Below, piece by piece: positions 25,529-36,563 of a stretch of 64,000 nucleotides of DNA; within the stretch, counting starts at the first letter, position 1; every line of letters starts with the position of its first letter. The translations under genes and the position numbers were made by a program. This DNA comes from Parascedosporium putredinis (lineage: Eukaryota; Ascomycota; Sordariomycetes; Microascales; Microascaceae): contig CASHTG010000001.1 in the NCBI GenBank assembly GCA_949357655.1, positions 1,240,001-1,304,000 of the forward strand, in the 5' to 3' direction. The notes beneath the pieces were generated by a model, which saw only the letters and a program-made list of their open reading frames with translations, was not told the DNA's origin and did no database searches.

Positions 25529-26273
25529 AACGTTGGAGAGATGGAGTTCGTTGAAGGAGCATGTTGATGATGCTGGTGTTTTGTGCACACGTCAGCGACG
25601 AAAGATGACCTTGTATTCTCTTGTTTTTTTTTTTTTCTTCGCTTCTTTTCCTCCGGTCCTCCCCCGGTCCTCTTCTTCTCTTCGAGTGTTTATTTTTTTG
25701 TTCTTCTTATGCCTTAGACCCACACATCTCATGCTGGTTGGAGAGCGGTTCATCTCTTGGGGAACCTCTTAGACTCTGGAAGACTGGATGGGCGCATGAA
25801 AGATGTATCCATGTAATACTGTAGACGTTCATGTATCATGTATAATTTTGCTGTTGCTTCTTTTCTACTTCTTTTAAATATCTCTTTACTGTGCTTCTTG
25901 TGCTTTACTTGCTAGTTTTCCTCTTTCTCGTCACATCACCATACACAAATTGGAACGATGGGGACACGGGCTGAGAAGAATCCAAACACGAACCAAACAG
26001 CCCGTGTGCGTTTTTACACATGTTACTTGAAACTCATTATAATAATTGAGACTTTTTTCTTCCTTGTTTCTAAAAATGTGATGTATGAATTGGGCATTCA
26101 TCTTGCGCACGCCCACAACACTCCGCCTACGTCACTCATCAAAAAGTCCCGGGTATCAATATCCCCTAAACGCCAGATTCTAAGCAGCCCATTCACCACC
26201 AAACCCTGCCTTCAACCTCTGTCTATACCTTGCGAGTAACCGGGTTTGCCCAGCCAAGGAACATTGCCCGACT
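25529..26273. other. Convergent 3' region between SEC16 and HUS1
   Basis: No gene is seen. T-rich and CT-rich stretches (25620-25720 and 25855-25935) are consistent with 3' UTR and polyadenylation sequence for SEC16. A chance 13-base match to the U6 snRNA core near 25947 is not supported by flanking sequence. Confidence 0.4.
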
Positions 26274-27509
26274 TCACTGAGCATATGATTGGACGTAGTA
26301 CTATGGTGGCTTTTAGCAAATCGAAACAAAAGATGGGATAAGGGATGGGAGTAGGCGAGTAGGACTCACTGTCATGACGGACTCTTCAGCCATGGTGTGC
26401 TCGTCAAAGTGGGAGATGTAGCAATAGAGGATGAGGGCATGGTCGTCAATGAAGCTTCCAATAACTTTACCCTCAAGCCTCCCGACGCTGAGGACGCGGC
26501 TCAAGTCCTTGCCATCCACACGAACGGTGGCCCATCGATCAGGGCCGGCCTCCCGAAAGCGAGTGCTAGGGTGCTCTTCGATGGGGATGCTCATCTGGTC
26601 CTGGTTGAGCTCGGGGGTTACTAGGCCGGACCATTCGCTGGAGACGGTCCCGCCGTCGGTGCGCACGCGCAGGCGCAGGCCGCCAAACATATTCGCGCTG
26701 AGCTCGAGCTTGGCACCGGAGCGGGAGGAGGAGGAAGATGAAGAGGCAGCGGCCGTGAGGCGGGTAAAGCGGTCGGCGATGGCCTTGAGCTGGAGGAGCG
26801 GGGAAGGTGATGTTGACATCGGGGTCGCGGGTCTTGGGTTGCATGATGCTCTCGACAGACTCGGGGTAGAGGACGCGGACGGGGATCTCGTGGGTGATGA
26901 TCTTTTCGCGCTCCCGGCGGAGGGAAGTCTCGAGGTTCTCGATGGGGAACACGGACGAGGAGTCGTCGAGCACAGAGGAGCTGTCTGGGGCCCCGCGCGG
27001 GGGCGGTGGTGGGGGCGGCATGGCGGCGGCGGCGGCGGCGGAGGTGGAGGAGTTGGTTTGGGTGGTGATGGTCATGGCGAGGATGGGGACGCCGTCGGTG
27101 CGGCGCTTGGCGAGCTTCATGCTGGCGGACACGGAGTTGAGGGCGGACTTGAGGGCGCGCTGGAGGGGGCTAGGGGCACCTCGAGGTCAATGATGTTGTC
27201 GACCTCCTTGGAGGAGATGGTGAAGTCGTCAAAGATGACGTCCATGTTGAAGCTGGCCCAGACGTGGGAGCCGACGTCGGGGATGGCGGTGAAGCGGGCG
27301 ACATTGTTGTCGAGGCGCACCCAGGCAATCTTTTCGAGGGAGGAAAGGGCGGCGGTGAGCTCTAGGCAAGGGTTAGCAAGGCGGCGAGGGGTTGTGACGC
27401 GTGTATATACAGGTTTGGTGAGGAGAGGAAGTGGAGGCAGGAGATGGGCAGAAGGGGGATATATACTCTGAAAGGTGCCGATATTCTTTAGCTGGGCGTT
27501 GAACCTCAT
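26274..27509 (-). CDS. HUS1: DNA-damage checkpoint clamp subunit Hus1
   Basis: Hus1 is one of three subunits of the PCNA-like 9-1-1 clamp loaded at damaged DNA to activate the ATR/Mec1 checkpoint. Exons (minus): 27467-27509, 26370-27361, 26274-26300. The start MRFNAQLKNIGTFQ splices to KLTAALSSLEKIAWVRL. The middle holds SHVWASFNMDVIFDDFTISS and INLEVPLA-like NIIDLEVPLAPLQRALKS. The last part is WATVRVDGKDLSRVLSVGRL with HALILYCYI. A 27-nt last exon encodes YYVQSYAQ, matching the family's short C-terminal strand. One C is missing near 27170 and one extra C lies near 26815. A Ser/Pro-rich insertion (about residues 120-150), with runs of Ala and Pro, is longer than in yeast but common in moulds. 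Confidence 0.9.
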
Positions 27510-30500
27510 CTTGAGCTGTTGCTTAGGGCCCTTGGCGAGGCTGAGAAGCCCCGCGAGAGTTGACGATGTCTTCCCCCTTTTTTCTCTTCTTTTTTATTTT
27601 TTTATTGGAGGAGCAAAGGTGTGATGGGTAGCGGGAGGACAATGTGGTGATGCCTTGTGATTCTACGTCAATAGGTGAGGTGCATCGGTCCATTGGCGAC
27701 TGATTAATTGGATATTTTCAATGTCGCTTTCCTTGCCCTTCTGCGCGAGAGGAAGGTGCAGTGGAGGGGTATTGGAGGGGTAGCTTTGATTTTCGGGTCT
27801 TGAGGTAGTACACTGCTACTAGGCACTTGGCACTGGCCGCTTAGCATACTATGTGGTGCTCTGTAATCGGCGTCGAGTCTCGGACAACTTGGGGAAGGCA
27901 CCCCGCCAACTGGCTCTCCCGCCTTGAGCTCCTACTTTGTGATATTCCGCCCCCATCACCATCGATCCCTGTTGGTCCAAATGCACATTGACCACTTTGA
28001 CTAGCGAAGGCCTTAAAAATAGCTAACTGTTCGGTGCCGCATCCAGTCCATTGCACCAACCGCTCGGTGGTTTTATTGTTCGGAGGCGTACTTCTCACTT
28101 GCGGACAGGCCCCTCGGCGCCATGTTATCAATCAGGACGAACATTCGTATGCAGACAGGCGGTGGGTCAGCCCGTTTAAGACCTAGCAGTGCGCAGCCAA
28201 TGGATCATCGACCCTCTCGAGTATGACACTCGTGCCGAGTGGATGTTGGCAGCGCTGTCAGTGTCAATGTCCATTAATCTATCAAGGGGTTGGGCTGTTA
28301 ATTCTTCCTCCCATTGCCCCCTTCCCCTGCTGCCATTCTACGCCCAATCTCAACCTTGAAAAACGCACAGGCTGCGACTGCTGAATGTTTGAAACGAGCA
28401 GCGTGCCCCAGGGAGATGGGGCCGAACCTTGTGCCACTCTCCGCGTTTGAGCTAGCCCAGCAATCGCGTCAAAGTGATACGCCGGCCGATCAGGTATCCG
28501 ATAAGGTTATGTTTAGCCGCGACACGAGTCCATGTTTACATGTATGTTCAAGACCTTTCCCGAATCCCTCAATCTTTACTTCAGCCTCGCGTGCTTCTTC
28601 CCACCGTCACCGCACAGTCCAACGCGGGCAAAGACCGCTGAAGCTCTCTCTCCTGGCGAGAGCCGGCTGGCCCACAAAGAACCTCGGGACCGGACGCAAC
28701 CCGATCAATTAATATGGAGGCACTAACATTGGTTGGGTAACTATTTGGGTGATTCTGCTGATAGGATGAAATACGCAAAGTTTGAGGAGCTGGCTGCACT
28801 GCCGGTAGGGCGGCGGTGGTTCATCTGGGATTGAACCTGATTGGGGATATTAATTGGTGGCAAGAAGTAGGTGCCCGAATCTCCAATTGTCCTGTCAGCC
28901 CTGCGAGGTCACCCCCTTCCACTATCGAATATAAGCCTCAGCCCCCAGGTTTTTCAATGAGCCTTGATCAGCGGGGCAATTTAAAGACTGGGAAGATGAC
29001 GAGATTCAATCTCGCACTGGTAGCCAAGGGAGCCAAAGTTTGGTGCTCATACATTACGCTCTTCGTACCTGGGTACACTTCTCGATCGAAGGGAGAAAAT
29101 ACATGCCGAGCTCAAGATGGAAATAAAACTAGGAAGAGGAGAAGGACACAAAAACAAAAAGAGCACCGGGGAGCGCTTCGTAAGGGGACGGGTCGCCCGT
29201 TTGAAATTGTTTCATTCCAGAAAAGCACGCGCAGCACGGGCAACTGAATTGCCCACTTCAAACAGGTCGGGCCCTACAGGGAAACGGCCAAGGTGGACCG
29301 CCAAGCACATCATCCCAGACAGCTTGGCCTGGCCCTCTCCGCTCCCACCAGAAAGAGGGAAGGTATAGACGAGTCCCCCGAGCTTTTTGATCAAGAACTA
29401 GTGAGGATGGGGGCTTGAATCCGAAATCTACAAAAGACGCGTGCGCATGCCGCATGCAAGTCGACTTGCTCGCGACCTCCTCCTGATGAAGATTTTCCTG
29501 GACCCTGGCTGGCTCGATACGGGACTTTGGGTCTTGGGTGGGTCTTTATCCGTTTCCTCTTTGTTCTTCTTTCTCTTCTTCCTTGTTTTACTTTTGGTTT
29601 CTCTCTTTGGATCGCTGGTTCTCGGACCTGCCAGGGGACTGACCCGCCTTCAGCATTTTAGGATACGTTTTGGGATGGATAAGTGAAGGACCATAAAGTC
29701 GAAGAAAAAGGCAACAGGACAGCCTCAAGCCTCAAGGAACCCAGCATCAGCCTTGCCCGCGTCGTCTCTCCTTCTCCCTTTCTCACACGGTGACGCTCTT
29801 TCTTTTTCTCTCTCTCTCTAAAAATTTCCTTTCCTTCTTCTATCCTTTCCCGTCGAGCAGCGCCTTGCCCCAAACCATCGGCCGCCGCTGCGTGGGTGCG
29901 AGGGTGCGAGGGTGCGTGGGTGCAACGCCACACAACACGTGCTCCCCTAAACCTCAGCCACCAACACCCCTAGCCCCACTGTAAAAGCGAAGAGAGGGAG
30001 GGCAAACGTCGGGTTTCCCCCTTGGCCGTTCGCTGCACTACACTACACACTAGCGCTGCTAGCTCAGTCTAGAGCTTCAGCTTTCAGTCATTTCAATGCT
30101 CTTATTGTTATCTTTTGGGGACAAAGAACATTGAACGCGGGCCTGACTTCAGCCTTGAACCGACCTCATCCCGTCAATTGCAACCCGTCCTGTCCCAACC
30201 TGTTTTTATCCCTCGACCCTCGACTCTCGCCCGCTCATCTTCCTTTTACCGACTTGTACATCGTAAACCCCATTTCCTCCCTTTCTTCTCATCCGTTGCG
30301 CCGTTCACTTGTGTGCATTTTTCTTTATCGGAGTCCTTCTCCGAATCCCCACACACTCCACTTGCGTCCTCCCTGCGACAAAACTCCCCTTCCCGAGAGC
30401 CGCGCAGTCAGTCCCCGTCTTGGCCGCGCTCAAGTCTTGGCTACCCTGGGAATTGCTGGCACTTCTGTCGCTACCGCTCCGCCTCAATTGTCTTCGTCAT

Positions 30501-31176
30501 CATCAGCGCTATTAACCCCACTACATAGTTCACCACCAAAGGAAGGACCCACCCCCAAACCTACCTCTATTGCCCATTCACAGCGATACAAAACCAAGCT
30601 CAACTCGTGTGCTGTCATTCCCAATCCCTGGGGGAATGTCAATGTGGCCTGTCTTGCCTTAGCGCAGATTTTCGTGCCAGCGTGGGCCTTTGTTTCTTTT
30701 TTCTTCTTCTTTTTTACTTTTGTCTTTTTCGTTTTCGTTTTGTTTTTGCGTCTTCAGGTCCGCTGCAACCCTGTATCGGGTTTGCCGCTCCCGGGGTTTC
30801 CCCAAACGACGCTTGCTCTTCTTGCTTGTGGGCCGCCGCCTACCCCAGTACAGGAGGTCGTCATTGGATTGATCCATAAGCGACCGATCCCTCCCTCACG
30901 ACTGGGCCCAGCCACGGCAGGTAACTCCAAAAAACGGCCCTATCGACTGATGACCTTGAGGCTCGGATCCTTCTTTTGATCCTCCTCCCATCTGCGTCTG
31001 CCTATCCCACCCGCACAAACTCTCCGAAAGATTGATTGTAGGAGAGAGCAAGAGGACCCGGCCTGCCTCGGCCACACGATCCCGCATCTCTCACTCGGCC
31101 CTCCAACTGCCACGAAATTCTCGGACGAAGCTTTCTTATCCTTTCGTCGAGGCCGACTTCTTCACTCCCACCAATT
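27510..31176. other. 3.7-kb gene-poor divergent interval
   Basis: It lies between the HUS1 start and the start of the Zn-ligand gene. The 282-residue open frame at 30131-30979 is Ser/Pro/Leu-rich with a poly-Phe stretch from CT-rich DNA, has no domain, and is best read as leader sequence. Other open frames (28314-28712, 28816-29247, 29441-29686) also show nothing recognisable. No RNA gene was found. Confidence 0.4.
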
Positions 31177-32315
31177 ATGAGCTTCGACACTGTCGGGACT
31201 TTACTGGCCGACATTGCAAACCTACTTAGCGAAGGTCTGCGGACCCTGACGCAGACAGATAGCAGCCAGTGGGGGCTCGATGAGCACGAACAGGTCCGCG
31301 CCTTCCAAGACGCGCTCAATGAGGCCAAGACCGACTTCCAGGAACTCTCCCCGTTAGTCAAGGGTCAGATATACTACGAGAATGATCGCAAGCGTAAGGC
31401 CCGCCTCCCCGCCTCCCCGTTACCCGCCCCGTTGTCTCTTTCGCTTGCGCGCAGCTACGCATGCTCTATCCGCTTTCTTTTTTTGCGTGTTTCCCCTACT
31501 TACGTATCCATCCGCCCTCCTAGGTGAATCCCTCAATGAGCTCAAATCGCTGCGCTCAAAAACCGAGCTGCACATACAACACATTCGAGATTGGGCCGAA
31601 ACCGGTGGCCCTATAAATCCCATATGGGTGAACGACACGAAGCTTCTACGTCGCGAGCTACACCGCACTCAGTGCAGAGCCGTGGGAAGGATATATGCCG
31701 TCGAGCAGGAATCCGAACCAAGGTGCCTCGGTGGCTTCCTCGTCTACCGCAAACAGCGCGATTGGACCAACCAACCGTGTAACCGCATTGACGAGTACAG
31801 GAGCCGCCAGCTCGACGAGTTGGTGACGTGCAATAGCGTCGGCAAGTTTGAGCGCTTCGGCGACGTCGATGTCACCTTCATTTGCGAGTTCTGCGACGGC
31901 CATATCGTGTGGGAGGATCTCGAGAACATGCCCTCCATTCGCGCAGTCGACGAGTCTGTCGCCGCCTCCGAGTCCCCGACACCGCCCCCGCCCCAACTGC
32001 TGGCATCGAACACTGGCAGGCCACCGGCTTCTCCGTCACCACCAGGGAAGAGAAGAGCATAGTCTTTGCCCCACTGGCCATTGGCAACCACATGCCCCCG
32101 GCCAACGGTCACTTTGAGTCCGGGATAATATGTCCCTTTGCGATGGTGAATACGTCCTCGCCCAAGGTGATGACGAGATGGAGCATCTCCGTTACGATGA
32201 GCGGGCCTATCCCTCCCTACAGGCCTTTCAGGAGCACCTGGAATGGCAGCACACGGCCATGGCTGTACCCACGATAGCTCTACCAACGCCGAAGAACAGC
32301 TGTAGGATCATGTAG
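31177..32315 (+). CDS. Fungal protein with paired CxxC metal-ligand motifs and a CaaX-like C-terminus; function unknown
   Basis: I do not recognise a named family, though it looks like a conserved fungal hypothetical protein. Exons: 31177-31393 and 31524-32315. The N-terminal half is helical and charged (LLSEGLRTLTQTDSSQWGLD; ESLNELKSLRSKTELHIQHI). The C-terminal half has FICEFCDGHIVW and, about 70 residues later, ICPFCDGEYV, then FQEHLEWQHTAM. The two CxxC pairs plus His residues look like structural zinc ligands. It ends in NSCRIM, a possible CaaX box for farnesylation (C, then R-I-M). A base is missing near 31985 (PTAGIEHWQATGF follows) and a T near 32134 (restoring the second CPFC). A DUF in an existing database may already cover it. 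Confidence 0.75.
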
Positions 32316-33098
32316 CAGGGCCAAGCTGGGAAGTCACCATTTTGCTTTGCCACATCCGCGATCCCGCGACTGCCCTCGTGCTCTTTCACCATCTGATCTG
32401 TTTTCTTTCTTCGGAGCAAGTGTGCTGCTTCGTATTTTCGCCTAGAATGGTTTTCTCACTTTCGGCGCTTTCGGTGCTTTTGGGTCCTCAGGTCTATATG
32501 CAAAGAGAGAAGGTGTGCGTGTGGAGGTGGCCTCATGATGATGGGAAGGCAGGCGGCTCGTTTTACGCGGAATCAGCATTTATCTGGGATGGGACAAGCC
32601 AAGGCGTTTTGGTTGGGATGGATGGATATGGAGTTTTTTTCCTTTCTTTTTTGTTCTTTTTCCCTGCCCCGTTGCAAGATTTTGAGCGGTGCGCCCATGA
32701 GGAGGGGCAAACAAACCGAGGGGAAGCAGCTTGTTGATGAGGGAGTTACGACCGGATCCCTTACCTTGCTCGTTTTTCTGCTCTAGCCCCTCTCACCGAC
32801 CCCTTTCTCTTTCTTTTCTTTTCTCCCCCTCCGGACATTGTCTTTTATCATGACGGGACGAGTTTGATATATAGAAGAGCCATTTGTTAGAGCCTCGTAG
32901 CTGCGGCGTTTATATGGGATAGGCATCTAGTCTATACTTTTTCTCTTTTCAACGAGCACAAGATAATCCTAACCAAACAAGCTCGGGTGGCCTGTTTGCC
33001 CCAATCTTTTTTTCTTCTCTCCCTATGGTGATGAGTTCATATGAAGGATCACCCAAGGTGGTTTTGGGGTAGCTGGTTTTATTTACACTATATCTCAG

Positions 33099-33218
33099 CC
33101 CAAGTCAGGTTGACTTGGTCGGTTACGCTTTCAAGTCTTGTTCCCCTACTCACCGTTGAAGCAACCTGACTTGGGCGGTTACGCTTTCAAGTCTTGTTCC
33201 CCTACTCACCGTTGAAGC
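33099..33218. repeat. 52-bp direct duplication with overlapping 14-bp inverted repeat
   Basis: Bases 33111-33162 recur at 33167-33218 with one mismatch (T/G at 33119 versus 33175); the spacing between copies is 56 bp. CCCAAGTCAGGTTG at 33099-33112 is the exact reverse complement of CAACCTGACTTGGG at 33162-33175, so the first copy can sit in the loop of a hairpin. The element lies in the shared 3' region of two convergent genes. Confidence 0.85.
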
Positions 33219-33477
33219 CTTTACGCGATACTTCATCATCAAGACAAATAGAGAGACAAGAAAGAAGCAAAGAACTAAGAACATTCGTATGTAGAATTCC
33301 ATGTGCTCCTGATAATATATATATACACACACATACAAGACGAGCCTCGAGGGTATCAAGTGGGGCTTCGCCATTTCCCCAAACCAACGTTGCGCTCAGT
33401 CGTCATCTGCCGGCATACCGCGTGCTTCGGTCTTTTTTTCTTCTTCTTTTTTTCTACCTTATGAAGTAGGCCCTTCT

Positions 33478-33501
33478 CCCTCCCTCCCTCCCTCCCTCCC
33501 C
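33478..33501 (-). repeat. (GGGA)n G-quadruplex motif downstream of the SEC22 stop
   Basis: Six runs of CCC separated by single T bases on plus give GGG-A repeats on minus, the sense strand of SEC22. It lies about 160 nt past the SEC22 stop (33662), so it is likely to be in the SEC22 3' UTR. One-base loops are typical of very stable quadruplexes. Confidence 0.75.
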
Positions 33502-33661
33502 AAACACGTTGTCGCGTCAAGTCTCTGCAAGGGGGCCGCAACATCCAACCCTTATCGAGACCATAACGTACGCGTCAAAGTTCGCTCCCCGCCCCTTCCC
33601 TCCCCAACCTTTCCCCCGCCCCCAATGCTGATTCTTTGGCCCCCACCCCTCGTCAAGCATT

Positions 33662-34731
33662 TCAAAAGAACCTCCACCAAAAGAAGACGAGGATGATGAA
33701 GCCGAGCGCGGCAAAGGGGCCGTACTGCTTAACGAGCAGGTCCCAGTTGATGCGGACGGCGGCCTTGCGGTACTTTTTGCTGTCGTCGCGCAGGCGGGAG
33801 GAGAGTTCGCCCATGCGCTCGAGGAGTCGCCGCGGTACAAGAGGTCCTCGATGTTCTTGGTCATGACCTTGGTGACGTCGCGCAGCTCGTCGTTGAGGCG
33901 GTCGAGGTTCTGGGTGGCGCGGGCGTCGGAGTAGGTGGCCTTTGTGCGGGAGATGAAGGTGTCGAAGTCCATGAAGGCGTAGGGGCGGAGGGCCGGGGCG
34001 TGGACCTGGGCCGGGGGTGGGTGGTGGTGAACTCGCGGGCGAGGTCGGAGAGGTAGGTGAAGGCTAGCTTGCGGGGGTAGGTGCGTTCGCAGATGCAGAG
34101 GAAGACGATGTCGCTGTCGATGAGGTAGCTGTTGGCGAGGGGCGGGGAGGGAGGGAGGCGCGCGGTGGTTAGCAAAAGAGAGCCAAAGGGTGGATTTTTC
34201 TATGCAATGGCTGTTTCGTTTCGCCTCGTCTAGGGTGGTAGGGAGGCAGGGAGGGAGGGTACAAAACGCACTGGAGGATGTAGGAGCCGGATTCGATGCT
34301 TGCTTGCGCTTCCGAGTTGCGCGTTAGCTTGCGGAGGATCTGGCGGATCTGGCTCTTGACTTCGCCGACGGAGGTTTCCGACTATCGTGTCCGAAAGAAT
34401 CTGTTAGCCACCTGGAGGGCTTCTCTGGAGGAGGGGGACGGGAATATGTGTGTATGGAATCTTACCTGCTCATCGTCGACGGATGCGCAGAGCATGAGGC
34501 CTGGAGATTGGAATTCGAGTCAGCCCATACCGTCCTTCTTCAGTTCTTTCTTGACTTCTGGCTAGTTTCTTTTCTTTTCTTTTTTTCCGGTGTGATTCGT
34601 TTATCCTCTTCTTCCTCTTCGTCTTTTCCGCTTTCATCCTGCTGTGTTTCTCCCGTCCAATTCCCATGGGGAGCGAAAGGGACAGGAACACACATACCGT
34701 CAAGGCGCGCTATTTGAGTTGATCGAATCAT
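33662..34731 (-). CDS. SEC22: R-SNARE Sec22 (ER-Golgi v-SNARE with longin domain)
   Basis: Tail-anchored SNARE for transport between ER and Golgi. Exons (minus): 34698-34731, 34466-34500, 34272-34381, 33662-34128; the first two are micro-exons of 34 and 35 nt. The longin domain covers MIRSTQIARLDG|LMLCASVDDEQ|SETSVGEVKSQIRQ...SYILHYLIDSDIVFLC. The R-SNARE motif is ATQNLDRLNDELRDVTKVMT then KNIEDLLYRGD...LERMGELSSRLRDDSKK, with Arg of the zero layer in LLYRGD. The C-terminal anchor is FAALGFIILVFFWWRFF, with the stop directly after. One base is missing near 34010 and one near 33827. The third intron (34129-34271) carries a G-rich run. Length and layout fit Sec22 exactly; together with SEC16 it places two COPII-route genes within 15 kb. 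Confidence 0.93.
34241..34259 (+). repeat. G-quadruplex-type run in the third SEC22 intron
   Basis: Four GGG runs with loops AGGCA, A and A lie on plus, the strand opposite to SEC22 sense, so the pre-mRNA carries the C-rich complement. It lies about 110 nt into the 143-nt intron's span, close to the exon-3 donor side. Confidence 0.55.
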
Positions 34732-35667
34732 GGCGAAAAAGGGTCTGTGGGATAGCGTAGGAAATTATGTCCTGCGCAGTTTCTGTGTCGAAAGACGGGG
34801 TTCCTTCAAAGGCGGTTTTGACAGAAGGACTGAAAGGGGGCGCGCCCAGGCCGTTGCGGGGAGGTGGATGGAGAGGTGAAATCGCAGTCTTGGTCGCTTT
34901 ATCGTAATCGAGGGCGTTCGGTGCCTATTAGTAGAGTAGAAGCTGGAGCCTGGCCGGGAAAGGGGAGAAGGGAGGAGGGCGTGGTGGAATTGGGTCGTGG
35001 TTTGGCGCTCGTTTGTTGAAGGGAGCTTTCTTGTGAGGTGTCCTTGAAATGGATCTTGATCTAGGTACCCATGTATCCCCGAAGCTGGGAACAGGTACGT
35101 ACCGACCACGTTGACCTTCCAATGGATACATGGAGTATTATTACGCTCTTGTGCTCTCAAGCTCATTCGCCCAGCAGGCAAGGCCCGTCAATGATGCATT
35201 TGGCGAGCACATGCCAAACGGCGATGACAACATTTATTAAGGTGTAGAGCACATGAAATGTCAGAGAGGCCAATCCAGAGGCCAAGCTGACCTCATCCAA
35301 GATCAATTGACAAGATGACATGGCACTCATTGCAAACAGCCCGTACTTCACAACAATGTGTGTAAGTGCACACGTATAAAAATGATCAATGATAATAGAT
35401 GTCGAGAGTAAACATCAATCGTTCATATCGTTAAGCGTTACAATGGATGTATACAAGGCTAGTCGTGCTCAAGAGGAATAAAAAAAAAGAACAGGAAGAA
35501 AAAGAAGCGCCGCCATTAATCAACCATGCAATACCATGGCCCAGGAGAAGAGGGATGGATATACGCCTCATAGATCAGAATCCTCGCAAACCGCTGTAAA
35601 GATATCCTTGCCCGCGATGCTCACTTGCTCTTGCTCTTCCCTCTCCCAGACCCTCCAGTTCCTCTCC
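34732..35667. other. Intergenic region upstream of SEC22 and downstream of the ASXH gene
   Basis: No gene is supported. An alternative reading of the downstream gene's C-terminus continues to about 35570 in another frame (FEERNWRVWEREEQEQ...), so part of 35570-35667 may be coding if a frameshift exists there. The rest shows no feature. Confidence 0.35.
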
Positions 35668-36563
35668 TCAAACACCGGCCATGCCCATATCGCCGCCAAC
35701 TGGCTCAACCCGCACCACGATGCACAATTCATCGTCACCCTCATTCCTCTTCATCTCCATCTCCTCGCCACCCTCCTCTATCCGCGCTTCCGTCTTTACT
35801 CTCTCAACCTCGCCCCAGTCCTCCTCTAGCTTGTGAGCCAGATAATCGTCGTACTCCCCGCGCTTCCTGTGCTCGCGGGCTTCAAACGCCTCGGCTAACC
35901 ACTGGGGGTCACACTTGCCTTCTTGGATGTACTCGACGTAGCGAGCAATGTCGTGGCGCCAGGTATCGTCGCTTCGAAGGGCGTCCATATCCGGGCGGGC
36001 ATCCTTGGTGCCGGGATTCAAGAGGTGCTGGCCATCGGGGAAGAGGGCAAGGATTTCCCTCTTTTCTTCGTCGGAAAGGACATCCCAGGCCATGGGATTT
36101 GATAAAGTACTCTAGCCAAGGGAGAAAAAGGGAAGAAGAGAGAAAAAAAAGTCAGGAAAAAGGATATGTTAGGTGGTGAAGGGGTATTATCATTCTCTTA
36201 GAAATGGGGATGGGGGAAGTGTGGGGTTGATCAGACCCTTGTATGTGCGCAACGGAGGGCTGCTGGAGATTCAGGGTCGGAGTGTTTGGTACTTACGAAA
36301 ACGTTGTTCCACGTTAGCGGGGTTTTGGGGTTCGTGTAAACCCTTGGAGCCGCCCATCTATTCCGAGATGGCGCTTTCTTGACGGAGCGTGGCCGAGTCG
36401 GCGTTTGGGCCTCAGCCTCAGCCTGAGCCTTGGCTTGGGTTGGGGGTTGGGCATGGGCGGGGACGCTGGGGCTGCCGGGTGCCGGATCGCCAGTCGGGGA
36501 ACCGGCTTCTGCTGGGTCGGAGTGATTACTTGCTTCCTGACGTGCAGCGGCGCGGGTCCTCAT
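35668..36563 (-). CDS. ASXH/DEUBAD-domain protein (Asx homology)
   Basis: Exons (minus): 36297-36563 and 35668-36111. A disordered Ala/Pro/Glu-rich N-terminus with a basic patch precedes a conserved segment, VYTNPKTPLTWNNVF|STLSNPMAWDVLSDEEKREI, then LALFPDGQH...ARPDMDALRSDDTWRHDIAR and YVEYIQEGKCDPQWLAEAFE. The NP..WDVLS.EEK..IL..FPD pattern is the Asx homology (DEUBAD-like) domain. Family knowledge: DEUBAD domains in animal ASXL, INO80G and RPN13 bind and tune UCH-type deubiquitinases; the fungal protein is uncharacterised as far as I know, so a chromatin or deubiquitination role is inference. The C-terminal tail after LEEDWGEVE is weakly supported and may be affected by a frameshift. Confidence 0.75.

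Larger units (their letters stand above)
32316..33661. other. Convergent 3' region between the Zn-ligand gene and SEC22
   Basis: No coding sequence is supported. It holds a 52-bp direct duplication, a 14-bp inverted repeat and a G-quadruplex-type run (listed separately), plus T-rich tracts such as 32634-32665, 33005-33020 and 33430-33455. Confidence 0.45.

Noticed and set aside
25947..25959. 13-base match to the conserved U6 snRNA core (AAATTGGAACGAT)
   Set aside because: The sequence following it does not continue as U6, and no 5' stem or terminal T run is in place; chance match.
28826..28840. T-arm-like GGTTCAATCCC on the minus strand
   Set aside because: Flanks do not pair into T-stem and acceptor stem, and no D-arm or anticodon arm lies at the right distance.
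30131..30979. 282-residue plus-strand open frame
   Set aside because: Ser/Pro/Leu-rich with a poly-Phe run from CT-rich DNA, no domain, and directly upstream of the Zn-ligand gene; reads as leader/promoter sequence.
36387..36402. tRNA D-arm-like GTGGCCGAGTCGG
   Set aside because: No matching T-arm or acceptor stem; lies within the first exon of the ASXH gene.
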